A stretch of DNA of 64,000 nt from Flavobacterium sp. ACN6 (GTDB lineage Bacteria > Bacteroidota > Bacteroidia > Flavobacteriales > Flavobacteriaceae). Shown piece after piece: positions 42,136-51,052 of the stretch. The position numbers were made by a program, and so were the translations under genes. Where the stretch lies: NCBI RefSeq assembly GCF_002304005.1, contig NZ_MRCQ01000002.1, positions 452,520-516,519 on the forward strand, written 5' to 3'. The notes under the pieces were generated by a model. It was not told where the DNA came from, did no database searches, and worked only from the letters and a program-made list of their open reading frames with translations. How positions within the stretch are numbered: the first letter of the stretch is position 1; every line of letters begins with the position of its first letter.

Positions 42136-43563
42136 ATGACTAAAACTGCTCAATCGGTATGGGAAAACTGTTTGTCCTTTATAAAGGATAATATTCAAGA
42201 TCAAGCATACAAAACTTGGTTTGAACCAATCAAATCAGTTGAGCTAACCGATAATGCATTATACATTCAAGTTCCAAGTAAATTTTTCTACGAATGGCTC
42301 GAAGAGCACTATGTAAAATTATTGAAAGTTGCGCTTACCAAAGAACTAGGAAAAAACGCAAAGTTACTCTATAAAATTAAAATGGAGAACACTTATGGAA
42401 ACAAACAGCCGTTTACCGAACAGCTGCCAAGTTCCAACAGAGTGCCAATGAAACCGCAAGAGGTTGATGCTCCGTTTAAAAACTTAAATCCTGAACTAAA
42501 AAATCCGTTTGTAATTCCTGGAATTAGAAATTTAAAAATTGAGTCTCAGTTAAATCCCAACTACAGTTTTGACAATTTCTTAGAAGGAGATTCCAACCGT
42601 CTGGCTCGTTCTGCAGGTATGGCTGTTGCCAATAAACCTGGAGGAACTTCATTTAATCCGTTATTGATTTTTGGAGGAGTTGGTTTAGGAAAAACACACT
42701 TAGCACATGCTATAGGCGTAGAAGTAAAAGATAAGTATCCGGAAAAGACCGTTTTATATATTTCTGCTGAGATTTTTACACAACAATATATTGATTCTGT
42801 AAAAAAGAATAATCGTAATGATTTCATTCATTTTTACCAATTGATCGATGTTTTAATTATTGACGATGTTCAGTTTTTATCTGGAAAATCAGGAACGCAA
42901 GATGTATTCTTCCATATTTTCAATTATTTACATCAAAACGGAAAACAAGTAATCTTAACTTCAGATAAAGCGCCTGTTGATATGCAGGATATCGAACAAA
43001 GATTATTGTCTCGTTTCAAATGGGGATTGTCTGCAGAATTGCATCAGCCTGATTACGAAACCCGTGTATCGATCTTAAAAAATATTTTATATCGTGATGG
43101 TGTAGAAATGCCGGAAGATATTTTAGAATATGTAGCTCGTAATATTAAAACTAATGTTAGAGAGCTTGAAGGTGCTATTATTTCATTGATCGCGCAGTCA
43201 TCTTTCAACAAAAAAGAAGTTACGATTGAACTAGCAAAAAGTGTTGTAGAGAAATTTGTTAAAAATGTAAAAAGAGAAATCTCGATCGATTATATACAAA
43301 AAATCGTTTCAGATTATTTCCAATTAGACATTGAAACACTTCAATCTAAAACCCGAAAGAGGCATGTTGTGCAAGCACGACAATTAGCCATGTTTTTTGC
43401 TAAAAAATTCACCAAAGCTTCTTTGGCAAATATAGGTTCCCAAATTGGAGATCGTGATCACGCAACTGTTCTTCACGCTTGCAAAACAGTTGATAACTTA
43501 GTTTCTACAGACAAACAATTTAAAAAGTTTGTTGAAGACATCAATAAAAAACTAACGCTTTAA
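42136..43563 (+). CDS. dnaA: Chromosomal replication initiator protein DnaA
   Basis: AAA+ ATPase that opens oriC. The 475-residue protein has domain I (1-90, SVWENCLSFIKDNIQDQAY), a linker, AAA+ domain III with Walker A GGVGLGKTH (about 180-188) and Walker B VLIIDDVQFL, and the C-terminal DNA-binding domain with GDRDHATVLHACKTV. Full length. Transcribed with the LMW phosphatase 8 bp downstream. No cluster of DnaA boxes is seen next to the gene. Confidence 0.97.
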   Translation: MTKTAQSVWENCLSFIKDNIQDQAYKTWFEPIKSVELTDNALYIQVPSKFFYEWLEEHYVKLLKVALTKELGKNAKLLYKIKMENTYGNKQPFTEQLPSSNRVPMKPQEVDAPFKNLNPELKNPFVIPGIRNLKIESQLNPNYSFDNFLEGDSNRLARSAGMAVANKPGGTSFNPLLIFGGVGLGKTHLAHAIGVEVKDKYPEKTVLYISAEIFTQQYIDSVKKNNRNDFIHFYQLIDVLIIDDVQFLSGKSGTQDVFFHIFNYLHQNGKQVILTSDKAPVDMQDIEQRLLSRFKWGLSAELHQPDYETRVSILKNILYRDGVEMPEDILEYVARNIKTNVRELEGAIISLIAQSSFNKKEVTIELAKSVVEKFVKNVKREISIDYIQKIVSDYFQLDIETLQSKTRKRHVVQARQLAMFFAKKFTKASLANIGSQIGDRDHATVLHACKTVDNLVSTDKQFKKFVEDINKKLTL

Positions 43564-43571
43564 GACGCATC

Positions 43572-44039
43572 ATGCCTGTAAAAATCCTAATGGTTTGTTT
43601 AGGGAATATCTGTAGATCTCCCCTAGCAGAAGGAATTTTAGCTTCTAAATTACCTAAAGATAAATTCTTTGTTGATTCTGCAGGAACAGGTTCTTGGCAT
43701 GTAGGACATTGTCCAGACAAACGCTCGATAGAAGTTGCCCGAAAAAACGGAATTAATATCAGCGAACAAAAAGGAAGGCAGATTAAAACTAGTGATTTTG
43801 ACGAATTTGATTACATCTTTGTAATGGATAATTCCAATTTCAATGATGTAAATAATCTTGCCAAAAGTCCAGAGCAAAAAAGTAAAGTTTATTTAATTCT
43901 AAATGAATTATTTCCAGACGAAAATGTAGATGTGCCAGATCCTTATTTTGGAGCTTCCAACGGATTTGAGAATGTCTATCAAATGCTTGACGAAGTGACA
44001 GATCTTATCGCTGAAAAACTAATCAAAAAACACGCTTAA
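43572..44039 (+). CDS. Low-molecular-weight protein tyrosine phosphatase
   Basis: A 155-residue LMW-PTP. The P-loop CLGNICRSP (residues about 9-17) gives the CX5R active site, and the general acid lies in DPYFG near residue 118. It may dephosphorylate tyrosines of polysaccharide-export kinases or act as an arsenate-type reductase relative, but no such partner is nearby. Eight bp after dnaA, so probably co-transcribed. Confidence 0.93.
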   Translation: MPVKILMVCLGNICRSPLAEGILASKLPKDKFFVDSAGTGSWHVGHCPDKRSIEVARKNGINISEQKGRQIKTSDFDEFDYIFVMDNSNFNDVNNLAKSPEQKSKVYLILNELFPDENVDVPDPYFGASNGFENVYQMLDEVTDLIAEKLIKKHA

Positions 44040-44098
44040 CTTAATTCAATTGTTTCAAAAAATGAGATAATTGAATTTTTTAATTTAAACACATACAC

Positions 44099-44812
44099 AT
44101 GAAACTTCTAGGAAAACTATATTTAATTCCAACTACAATGGGCGAAAGCGATCCGATGGACGTTTTACCACAGACAGTAAAAAGAAGTATCGAACTTATA
44201 GATCACTATATCGTTGAAAACGATAAAACGGCTAGAAAATCAATAAAAGCAGTTTATCCTGAAAAAAAACAGTCCGAATTGGTGCTTTTTACCCTTAACA
44301 AACGTACAGAACCAAGCGAACATTTAGACTTTATCAAACCTTTATTAGAAGGAAAAAATATGGGCTTAATGAGCGAAGCCGGTTGTCCAGGTGTTGCAGA
44401 TCCTGGGGCGGTCATTGTAAAACTGGCGCATGAAAAAGGAATTCAAGTCGTTCCTTTAGTCGGGCCTTCTTCTATCCTATTAGCGATGATGGCTTCTGGA
44501 ATGAACGGTCAAAGTTTTACTTTTAATGGCTATTTGCCTATTGACAAAGACGAGAAAAAATCAGCTTTGAGGCATTTTGAAAAATTATCTCACGATAAAA
44601 ATCAATCGCAGATTTTTATTGAAACACCATATAGAAACAATAAATTAGTTGAAGACATTTTACAGATTGTAAGTCCGTCAACACATTTGTGTATTGCAAC
44701 AGATATTACGCTGCCAACAGAATTCATTAAAACAATGAAAATTTCAGATTGGAAGAAATTAAAAGTAGATTTACATAATCGACCGACGATTTTTATTATT
44801 CATAAAATGTAA
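44099..44812 (+). CDS. RsmI-like SAM-dependent methyltransferase
   Basis: Tetrapyrrole-methylase-fold enzyme of 237 residues. Conserved stretches include LGKLYLIPTTMGE, GLMSEAGCPGVADPGA (about 98-113), VPLVGPSSILLAMMASGMNGQSF and FIETPYRNN. RsmI methylates the ribose of C1402 of 16S rRNA. This is a shorter, diverged paralogue common in Bacteroidota whose substrate is not established. It follows the phosphatase by 59 bp. Confidence 0.88.
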   Translation: MKLLGKLYLIPTTMGESDPMDVLPQTVKRSIELIDHYIVENDKTARKSIKAVYPEKKQSELVLFTLNKRTEPSEHLDFIKPLLEGKNMGLMSEAGCPGVADPGAVIVKLAHEKGIQVVPLVGPSSILLAMMASGMNGQSFTFNGYLPIDKDEKKSALRHFEKLSHDKNQSQIFIETPYRNNKLVEDILQIVSPSTHLCIATDITLPTEFIKTMKISDWKKLKVDLHNRPTIFIIHKM

Positions 44813-44833
44813 GTTAATCTCAAAACCTTCATA

Positions 44834-45631
44834 ATGAAAAAAATTTTATTCCTAATTTCAATTTGCTTTATACAAAATACTTTTTCTCAACACAAAGAGC
44901 CAACTATTAAATCAGATCCTGATGCAATAGTCAACAGCAGTACAAATAATTTACGTGTGGATTCACAACCTGAGTTCCCTGGCGGATCAGAAGCTTTATA
45001 TAACGATTTTATAAAAAACAATTATAGAATGCCGATTGTGAAAAATTTAAAAGGAAAAGTGTATGTCTCCTTTATAGTTGAAACAAATGGAACTTTAAGT
45101 GATATAAAAATTTTAAGAGACATTGGATATGGAACAGGTGAAGAAGCAATTAGAGTATTAAAATTATCTCCTAGATGGACTCCCGCAAAAAGAAATAACA
45201 AATATGTGAGATGGAACTATTCATTTCCTATTACCGTAAAAGGCATTGACTCAGCTGAATCCTTAGAATTTTACAACCGTACTAATAATAATCCAATAGC
45301 TGAAGTAGTTAGAGAAGACGAAGAAAATCAAGTATATAATACTGCTGGCTTAGAAGTGATGCCTGAATTTCCAGGTAGCCAAGAAGCACTAGAACGTTTT
45401 TTAAAAGATAACTATAAAAATCCACAAAAAGATCTAAAAGGAAGAGTGTATGCTACTTTTATTATTGAAAAAGATGGATCTTTAAGTGATATAAAAATCT
45501 TGAGAGATATTGGATATGGAACAGGTGCAGAAGCAATTAGAGTTTTAAAATTATCTCCCAAATGGAGTCCAGGAAAACAAAATGACAAGGTTGTTAGAGT
45601 TTTAAAGGCTATTCCTATAGCCGTCGATTAA
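44834..45631 (+). CDS. Secreted protein with two TonB C-terminal-like domains
   Basis: A 265-residue protein with signal peptide (1-18, NTFSQ). Two tandem TonB_C-like domains follow (about 40-140 and 175-265). Each carries PEFPGG/S..EAL, LKGKVYVSFIVE or LKGRVYATFIIE, and a shared DIKILRDIGYGTG..EAIRVLKLSP segment. The near-identical inner segments suggest recent internal duplication. There is no N-terminal membrane anchor or proline-rich linker, so it is not a canonical TonB. It may bind TonB boxes or cell-wall partners (inference). Confidence 0.82.
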   Translation: MKKILFLISICFIQNTFSQHKEPTIKSDPDAIVNSSTNNLRVDSQPEFPGGSEALYNDFIKNNYRMPIVKNLKGKVYVSFIVETNGTLSDIKILRDIGYGTGEEAIRVLKLSPRWTPAKRNNKYVRWNYSFPITVKGIDSAESLEFYNRTNNNPIAEVVREDEENQVYNTAGLEVMPEFPGSQEALERFLKDNYKNPQKDLKGRVYATFIIEKDGSLSDIKILRDIGYGTGAEAIRVLKLSPKWSPGKQNDKVVRVLKAIPIAVD

Positions 45632-45666
45632 ATTTAATCATCTCTTTTCCCCAATCACACTTCATC

Positions 45667-46794
45667 ATGAGTAAACTCCCAAACGCAACCACAAGCATTT
45701 TTACGGTAATGTCAAAAATGGCAGCCGAATATAATGCGATAAATCTTTCGCAGGGATTTCCAAATTTTCCTGTTGACGAAAGACTAACAGATATAGTTGC
45801 AAGATTAGCGAAGGAAAATGTACATCAATATACTCCAATGGCAGGTTATCCTCCGTTGATGAATAAAATTGCCAAACTAATTCAAGATTCTTATAACAGA
45901 ACAATTAATCCTGATTTAGAACTTTTGGTAACAGCGGGCGCAACACAGGGAATTTTCACTTCAATTCTGGCTTTAGTAAAAGAAAATGACGAAGTAATTA
46001 TTCTCGATCCGAGTTACGATTCTTATGAATCTCCTATTTTACTTTGCAAAGCAAAACCAGTTAGAGTTGCCTTAAACGATGATTATACGCCGAATTGGGA
46101 AACGATAGAAAAAGCTTGTTCTGCAAAAAGCAGGATGATGATAATTAATAATCCTCATAATCCGACGGGAAAAATATTAACCGAGGCTGACTTTATTCAA
46201 CTAGAAAAAATCCTTTCCAAATATCCTGACATTATAGTTTTATCTGATGAAGTTTACGAATACATCACTTTTGAAGAAAAACATATTTCAGCACATACCA
46301 AAAGCTTTCTTTTAGATCGCTGCATAATGGTTTCTTCTTTTGGGAAATCATTTCACATCACCGGCTGGAAAATTGGTTACACCATTGCGCCAGAACATTT
46401 AATGAAAGAAATCAAAAAAGTTCATCAATTTTTGGTTTTCAGTGTAAACAGTATTTCGCAATTTGCCATCAGCGAATATTTAGATGTTGTTGATGTCAAC
46501 CAGCTTGGCAAATTCTATCAGGAAAAAAGAGATTATTTTAGGCAACTTATGCAAAACAGCCAATTTGAACTAAAACCTTGTGAAGGAACTTATTTCCAAG
46601 TTGCCTCTTACGCCAATATTTCAAATGAAGATGACGTTACTTTCTGCAAAAACTTAATTATAAATCATGGTGTTGCAGCCATTCCAATTTCTACTTTTTA
46701 TTCTGATCATAAAGACCAAAAGTTAATCCGTTTCTGCTTTGCCAAAGATGACTTTACGTTAGAATCTGCAGCAAAAAAATTATGCAAAATATAA
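45667..46794 (+). CDS. Class I/II PLP aminotransferase (methionine aminotransferase type)
   Basis: A 375-residue fold-type I aminotransferase. It shows NLSQGFPNFP at the N-terminus, NNPHNPTGK, LSDEVYEYI and the PLP lysine in SSFGKSFHITGWKIGY. This pattern fits the YbdL/kynurenine-aminotransferase subgroup that prefers methionine. Lies after the TonB_C-like gene on the same strand. Confidence 0.9.
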   Translation: MSKLPNATTSIFTVMSKMAAEYNAINLSQGFPNFPVDERLTDIVARLAKENVHQYTPMAGYPPLMNKIAKLIQDSYNRTINPDLELLVTAGATQGIFTSILALVKENDEVIILDPSYDSYESPILLCKAKPVRVALNDDYTPNWETIEKACSAKSRMMIINNPHNPTGKILTEADFIQLEKILSKYPDIIVLSDEVYEYITFEEKHISAHTKSFLLDRCIMVSSFGKSFHITGWKIGYTIAPEHLMKEIKKVHQFLVFSVNSISQFAISEYLDVVDVNQLGKFYQEKRDYFRQLMQNSQFELKPCEGTYFQVASYANISNEDDVTFCKNLIINHGVAAIPISTFYSDHKDQKLIRFCFAKDDFTLESAAKKLCKI

Positions 46795-46870
46795 AGTTTT
46801 TTGAAATTTTATAACATTATTATGCATGCATCCTATTTTATTTAACTAATATTGCAAAAAAAGAAAAAGT

Positions 46871-47752
46871 ATGAGCTATACAGACAAAATGTTACGTGAT
46901 GATGCTTTACAAGGCAAAGTCATTGTCGTTACAGGCGGCGGAAGTGGTTTAGGTAAAGCTATGACCAAATATTTTCTCGAATTGGGAGCTCAAGTAGCGA
47001 TAACTTCTAGAGATCTGGAAAAGTTAAAAACTACAGCTGCTGAACTGGAAAGCCAGACTGGAGGCAAATGCCTTCCTTTACAATGCGATGTTCGTCATTA
47101 TGAGGAAGTAGAAAACATGCTTCAGGAAACTTTAAAAGTTTTTGGCAAAGTCGATGTTCTTTTAAATAATGCGGCGGGAAATTTTATTTCACCAACCGAA
47201 AGATTGTCAGCAAATGCTTTTGATACCGTTATTGATATTGTATTAAAAGGTTCAAAAAACTGTACGTTAGCTTTTGGAAAACACTGGATCGATACCAAAC
47301 AAACTTCGGCAACGATTTTAAATATAGTAACTACTTACGCTTGGACAGGATCGGCTTATGTTGTTCCTAGTGCAACTGCAAAAGCGGGAGTTTTGGCAAT
47401 GACAAGAAGTCTTGCTGTAGAATGGGCAAAATACGGAATTCGTTCTAACGCAATCGCGCCGGGACCTTTTCCAACAAAAGGAGCTTGGGACAGATTATTG
47501 CCAGGAGATTTGGCAGAGAAATTTGACATGGCCAAAAAAGTGCCGTTAAAGAGAGTTGGTGATCATCAGGAATTAGCCAATTTAGCAGCTTATTTGGTTT
47601 CCGATTTTTCATCGTATATCAATGGAGATGTAATTACCATCGATGGTGGAGAATGGCTGAAAGGCGCAGGACAATTCAATTTATTAGAAGCAATTCCAGA
47701 AGAACTTTGGGATCAGCTGGAAATGATGATAAAAGCAAAAAAGAATAAATAA
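46871..47752 (+). CDS. SDR family oxidoreductase (2,4-dienoyl-CoA reductase type)
   Basis: A 293-residue SDR with TGGGSGLGKAMTKYF (NADP-binding), NNAAGNF, and the active-site Lys in SATAKAGVLAMTRSLAVEWA. The YxxxK tyrosine is replaced, as in peroxisomal/mitochondrial-type 2,4-dienoyl-CoA reductases. That family helps degrade unsaturated fatty acids. A terminator follows. Confidence 0.88.
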   Translation: MSYTDKMLRDDALQGKVIVVTGGGSGLGKAMTKYFLELGAQVAITSRDLEKLKTTAAELESQTGGKCLPLQCDVRHYEEVENMLQETLKVFGKVDVLLNNAAGNFISPTERLSANAFDTVIDIVLKGSKNCTLAFGKHWIDTKQTSATILNIVTTYAWTGSAYVVPSATAKAGVLAMTRSLAVEWAKYGIRSNAIAPGPFPTKGAWDRLLPGDLAEKFDMAKKVPLKRVGDHQELANLAAYLVSDFSSYINGDVITIDGGEWLKGAGQFNLLEAIPEELWDQLEMMIKAKKNK

Positions 47753-47807
47753 TTACAAGTGCTTACTAAATTCAGAATATTTTTTTTAAACTATACTGAT
47801 TGCACGA

Positions 47808-47840
47808 AATCCCGACGGCTCTGCTGTCGGGATTTTTTTT
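47808..47840 (+). terminator. CCCGAC-type terminator
   Basis: The stem AATCCCGAC / GTCGGGATT with a loop containing GGCTCTGCT is followed by eight T. It lies 56 bp after the SDR stop. Confidence 0.88.
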
Positions 47841-47852
47841 ATAATTTTTACT

Positions 47853-47930
47853 ATATAAGTGATATAAGTTCAAATATGTCTAGCTTTATCTAAACATCTG
47901 TTTACTTAAATTTACTTACATTACTTATAT
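47853..47930. repeat. ATATAAGTGATATAAGT inverted repeat upstream of udk
   Basis: Arms 47853-47869 and 47914-47930 match in 15 of 17 positions as inverted repeats, with extra TTTACTT words between. It is another example of the inverted word arrays at gene boundaries. Confidence 0.55.
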
Positions 47931-47972
47931 GGTTTAAATAATTAATATACATAAAAAATTCACTTAAATTAT

Positions 47973-47980
47973 TATTTTTG
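47973..47980 (+). promoter_or_regulatory. -7 promoter box of udk
   Basis: TATTTTTG, fitting TAnnTTTG, 26 bp before the ATG at 48007. Confidence 0.5.
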
Positions 47981-48006
47981 CCAAACAAATATCAAACAAA
48001 AATTTT

Positions 48007-48615
48007 ATGCTCATTATTGGAATTGCAGGAGGAACAGGAAGTGGAAAAACTACAGTAGTACACCAGATTATGAATGAATTGCCACACACAGAAGTTGGTG
48101 TAATTTCTCAGGATTCGTACTATAAAGAAACAACCAATTTGTCTTTTGATGAAAGAGCATTAATTAATTTTGATCATCCTCGTGCGATTGATTTTGAATT
48201 GTTAGAGAAACATTTAAAAGCTTTAAAAGCGGGAGAGACAATCGATCAGCCTGTTTATTCTTTTGTACAGCATAACAGAACAGATGATACGGTTTCGACC
48301 CATCCAAGAAAAGTGATGATTGTAGAAGGAATTCTAATTTTAACAAATCCAGAATTACGTGAAATGTTCGATATCAAAATCTTCGTTCATGCCGATTCTG
48401 ACGAAAGATTAATTCGTCGTTTAAAAAGAGATATTTCAGAACGCGGCCGTGATATCGATGAAGTTTTAAACCGTTATCAAACGACTTTAAAGCCTATGCA
48501 CGAGCAATTTATCGAACCATCTAAGGCATTTGCAGACATCATTATTCCAAATGACAAATACAATACTGTAGCGATTGATGTAGTTCGCGCCGTAATTAAT
48601 CAGCGAATTTCATAA
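48007..48615 (+). CDS. udk: Uridine kinase
   Basis: Pyrimidine salvage kinase phosphorylating uridine and cytidine, 202 residues. The P-loop GIAGGTGSGKTTV is followed by SQDSYYK, NFDHPRAIDFELL and the lid region RRLKRDISERGRD. Full length. Followed by a structured element and the FtsB-like gene on the same strand. Confidence 0.95.
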   Translation: MLIIGIAGGTGSGKTTVVHQIMNELPHTEVGVISQDSYYKETTNLSFDERALINFDHPRAIDFELLEKHLKALKAGETIDQPVYSFVQHNRTDDTVSTHPRKVMIVEGILILTNPELREMFDIKIFVHADSDERLIRRLKRDISERGRDIDEVLNRYQTTLKPMHEQFIEPSKAFADIIIPNDKYNTVAIDVVRAVINQRIS

Positions 48616-48646
48616 TTTTTATTGTAAATTTAAACCATAATAATTA

Positions 48647-48734
48647 GGAGCTGTTTCCCGCTCTCGCCTTTATCTTTTTATGGTCTCGTTAAAGAAACGA
48701 AACCATAAAAAGGATACCGGCTCCATCGGGGCTA
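48647..48734 (+). other. Structured GGAGC...GGGGCTA element with central hairpin
   Basis: It begins GGAGCTGTTTCCCGCT and ends GGCTCCATCGGGGCTA. GGAGC (48647-48651) can pair with GCTCC (48720-48724), and TCCCG with CGGGG nearby, giving a possible pseudoknot. The centre is a strong hairpin, TTTTTATGGTCTCGTT against AACGAAACCATAAAAA. A diverged relative lies at 10155-10234. The ordered pairing suggests a transcribed RNA motif in the udk-ftsB intergenic region rather than chance. Compare with Flavo-1 and other Rfam families. Confidence 0.6.
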
Positions 48735-48773
48735 AAAAAACCAAGCATATTCAAAAGAAATATTCGTTTAAAA

Positions 48774-49106
48774 ATGAAATTAAAAAATCCATACAAAGGC
48801 AAAAAATGGTTTAAATACCTGGGCAACAAATACGTTTGGGTTTTGCTGTTTTTTATTGTTTGGATGTTATTTTTAGATAACTACTCTTATTTTGATCATC
48901 GCTTTCTGGATGAGCAAATAAATGAACTTCATGACAATAAAAAGTATTATCAGGAAGAAATAAAAAAAGATCAGGAACAGATCAAACAATTAAAAAATCC
49001 AGAACAAATTGAGAAATACGCCCGCGAAAAGTATTTCATGAAAAAAGACAGTGAAGACATCTACATCATTCAATTTGAAGGAGACACTATTCAAGAAAAA
49101 GAATAA
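48774..49106 (+). CDS. FtsB/DivIC-family septum formation initiator
   Basis: A 110-residue bitopic protein. One helix (about 17-34, YVWVLLFFIVWMLFLD) is followed by a coiled coil (about 45-80, EQINELHDNKKYYQEEIKKD) and the conserved end NPEQIEKYAREKYFMKKDSEDIYII. It takes part in the FtsB-FtsL-FtsQ divisome subcomplex. The order udk-ftsB-mutA is usual in Flavobacteria. Confidence 0.9.
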   Translation: MKLKNPYKGKKWFKYLGNKYVWVLLFFIVWMLFLDNYSYFDHRFLDEQINELHDNKKYYQEEIKKDQEQIKQLKNPEQIEKYAREKYFMKKDSEDIYIIQFEGDTIQEKE

Positions 49107-49120
49107 TCAAAAAAAATAAA

Positions 49121-50485
49121 ATGGCTACTAACCTATTCGACGATTTTAATCCGATTTCATCCAAACAATGGAAACAAAAAATTCAGTTTGAATTAGATGG
49201 AGCCGATTACAATCAAACTGTTATTTGGAACTCTCCAGAAGATATTCAGGTAAAGCCTTTTTATCATAGCGATGAATTTACAAAAGCAGCAAATGTAAAT
49301 ACTCAAGTTTCAGATTTTAAAATCTGCCAGAATATATTTGTTTACGATCTAGACAAATCTGTAGAAAGAGCTTTGAACACCTTAGAAAGAGGTGCAGAAA
49401 GTATACGTTTTACTATCGAAAATGATAAAATTGATATTCAAAAATTATTAAAGAATCTTCCTTTAGAAAATAAAATCGTTTACTTTAATTTGAGTTTTAT
49501 CTCAATCGATTTCGTTAAAAAATTAGATACTATTTCTATTCAGAAAAAGGCTGTTTTTTACTGTAATTTTGATCCTATTGGGCAGTTGGCACGAGATGGA
49601 AATTGGTTTACCACTTCAGAAAAAAATAATTTTGAAACTTTAGATTTACTATTTAAAAACACAACAAATTTGAATCTTCTAAGTGTAGATTTAGGTTTGT
49701 ATCAAAATTCTGGTGCCAATATAACACAGCAAATTGCTTACAGCCTGGCACATGCAAACGAATACTTCAATCGTTTCTCTGACTTTTCTAAACCGATTGT
49801 TTTTCAAATATCCGTTGGAACTAATTATTTCTTCGAAATTGCAAAACTTCGTGCACTGCGAATGCTTTTCGATTTAATCGCCGCAGAATATAATTCGAAA
49901 ATAAAATGTTATTTTTTGGTCACGCCAACAAAACGAAACAAAACTATTTACGATTATAATGTCAATATGCTCCGCACAACAACCGAATGTATGTCGGCAA
50001 TTTTGGGCGGCGCTGATGCGATTGCTAATTTACCTTACGACGCTTTATATCACAAAGACAATGAATTTGGAGATCGTATTGCAAGAAACCAGCTTTTGAT
50101 TTTAAAACACGAAAGCTATTTTGACAAAGTAAACAATCCCGCCGACGGAAGTTATTATATTGAAAGTCTAACCATACAGCTCGCTGAAAAAAGTTTAGCC
50201 TTATTTAAAGATATTGAAGCTAATGGCGGTTTCTTGAAACTTTTGAACGATGGAACAATCAAAAATAAAATTCAAGAAAGTGCTAATAAAGAGCAAGAAT
50301 TATTTGATTCTAAGAAAGAAATTTTATTAGGAACCAATAAATATCCGAATAAAGAAGATAGAATGAAACATGATTTAGAATTGTTTCCTTTTGTAAAAAT
50401 AAAACCAAGAAAAACATTAATTACACCAATTATCGAAAAGAGATTGGCTGAAAAAATGGAGCAGGAAAGATTGGAGCAGGAATAA
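49121..50485 (+). CDS. mutA: Methylmalonyl-CoA mutase small (beta) subunit
   Basis: Structural partner of MutB in succinyl-CoA/methylmalonyl-CoA interconversion. The 454-residue protein covers the TIM-barrel-like mutase domain (SSKQWKQKIQFELDGADYN, RTTTECMSAILGGADAI, NPADGSYYIESLT). It stops without the C-terminal cobalamin-type domain found in longer MutA proteins, so it is about 180 residues shorter than the classic subunit. Fourteen bp after the ftsB-like gene. A toxin-antitoxin pair separates it from mutB. Confidence 0.92.
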   Translation: MATNLFDDFNPISSKQWKQKIQFELDGADYNQTVIWNSPEDIQVKPFYHSDEFTKAANVNTQVSDFKICQNIFVYDLDKSVERALNTLERGAESIRFTIENDKIDIQKLLKNLPLENKIVYFNLSFISIDFVKKLDTISIQKKAVFYCNFDPIGQLARDGNWFTTSEKNNFETLDLLFKNTTNLNLLSVDLGLYQNSGANITQQIAYSLAHANEYFNRFSDFSKPIVFQISVGTNYFFEIAKLRALRMLFDLIAAEYNSKIKCYFLVTPTKRNKTIYDYNVNMLRTTTECMSAILGGADAIANLPYDALYHKDNEFGDRIARNQLLILKHESYFDKVNNPADGSYYIESLTIQLAEKSLALFKDIEANGGFLKLLNDGTIKNKIQESANKEQELFDSKKEILLGTNKYPNKEDRMKHDLELFPFVKIKPRKTLITPIIEKRLAEKMEQERLEQE

Positions 50486-50520
50486 AGCTAAACTATTTTA
50501 TTAAAAAAACTAAATTAATT

Positions 50521-50757
50521 ATGGAAGCAATTAGACAAATTATATCCGTTAAAAACCATTCTGTAACAATCTTATTACCCGATGATTTCACAGCAGAAAA
50601 AGTAGAAGTAATTATTTTACCTGTTCAAAATGAAGGTTATCAGGTACCGCAATGGCAGATTGACCAAGTTAGAGAAAGAACAGAGAACTATCTAAAAAAT
50701 CCTAGTAACGTAACTGATATTGATGATTTTTTAAAAGAAATTGAAGATGAATTATAG
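50521..50757 (+). CDS. Antitoxin of a ParE/RelE-type module
   Basis: A 78-residue protein. The N-terminal part IRQIISVKNHSVTILLPDDF resembles the small beta-type antitoxins paired with ParE in Bacteroidota. A flexible acidic C-terminus (DIDDFLKEIEDEL) would bind the toxin. Its end overlaps the toxin gene. The pair sits between mutA and mutB. Confidence 0.78.
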   Translation: MEAIRQIISVKNHSVTILLPDDFTAEKVEVIILPVQNEGYQVPQWQIDQVRERTENYLKNPSNVTDIDDFLKEIEDEL

Positions 50758-51037
50758 AATAGTTATTCTTGATGAAGCTAAACTAGATTACAAAAAATCA
50801 TTATTTTGGTATAAAAATATAAATCCAAAATTATCTGTAAGATTTAATGATTCTTTTAAAAAAAGTGTTGCTATTCTAAAAAAAGACCCTTTTTTATTTC
50901 AAATAAGATACGACAATATTCGAATACTATTTTTAAAAACTTTTCCCTACGCAATCCATTATTCTATTTATGAAAATTCAGTAGTTATCAAATCTATTTT
51001 TCATACATCAAGAAATAGTGATTTAAACGTATTTTAA
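50747..51037 (+). CDS. ParE/RelE-superfamily toxin
   Basis: A 96-residue toxin from ATG 50747 (MNYRIVILDEAKLDYKKSLFWY); a TTG six bases earlier is less likely. It shows the ParE-type helix pair, then YDNIRILFLKTFPYAIHYSI and VIKSIFHTSRN, whose FHTSRN matches the terminal HxxR pattern of ParE/RelE. It may poison gyrase or cleave mRNA; both exist in the superfamily. Overlaps the antitoxin stop by 11 nt. Confidence 0.85.
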   Translation: MNYRIVILDEAKLDYKKSLFWYKNINPKLSVRFNDSFKKSVAILKKDPFLFQIRYDNIRILFLKTFPYAIHYSIYENSVVIKSIFHTSRNSDLNVF

Positions 51038-51052
51038 ATAAAAACATTTACA

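Noticed and set aside
49121..50485. mutA as a truncated pseudogene because it lacks the cobalamin-type domain
   Set aside because: It has a clean start and stop, normal spacing and conserved core; short small subunits are common in this group.
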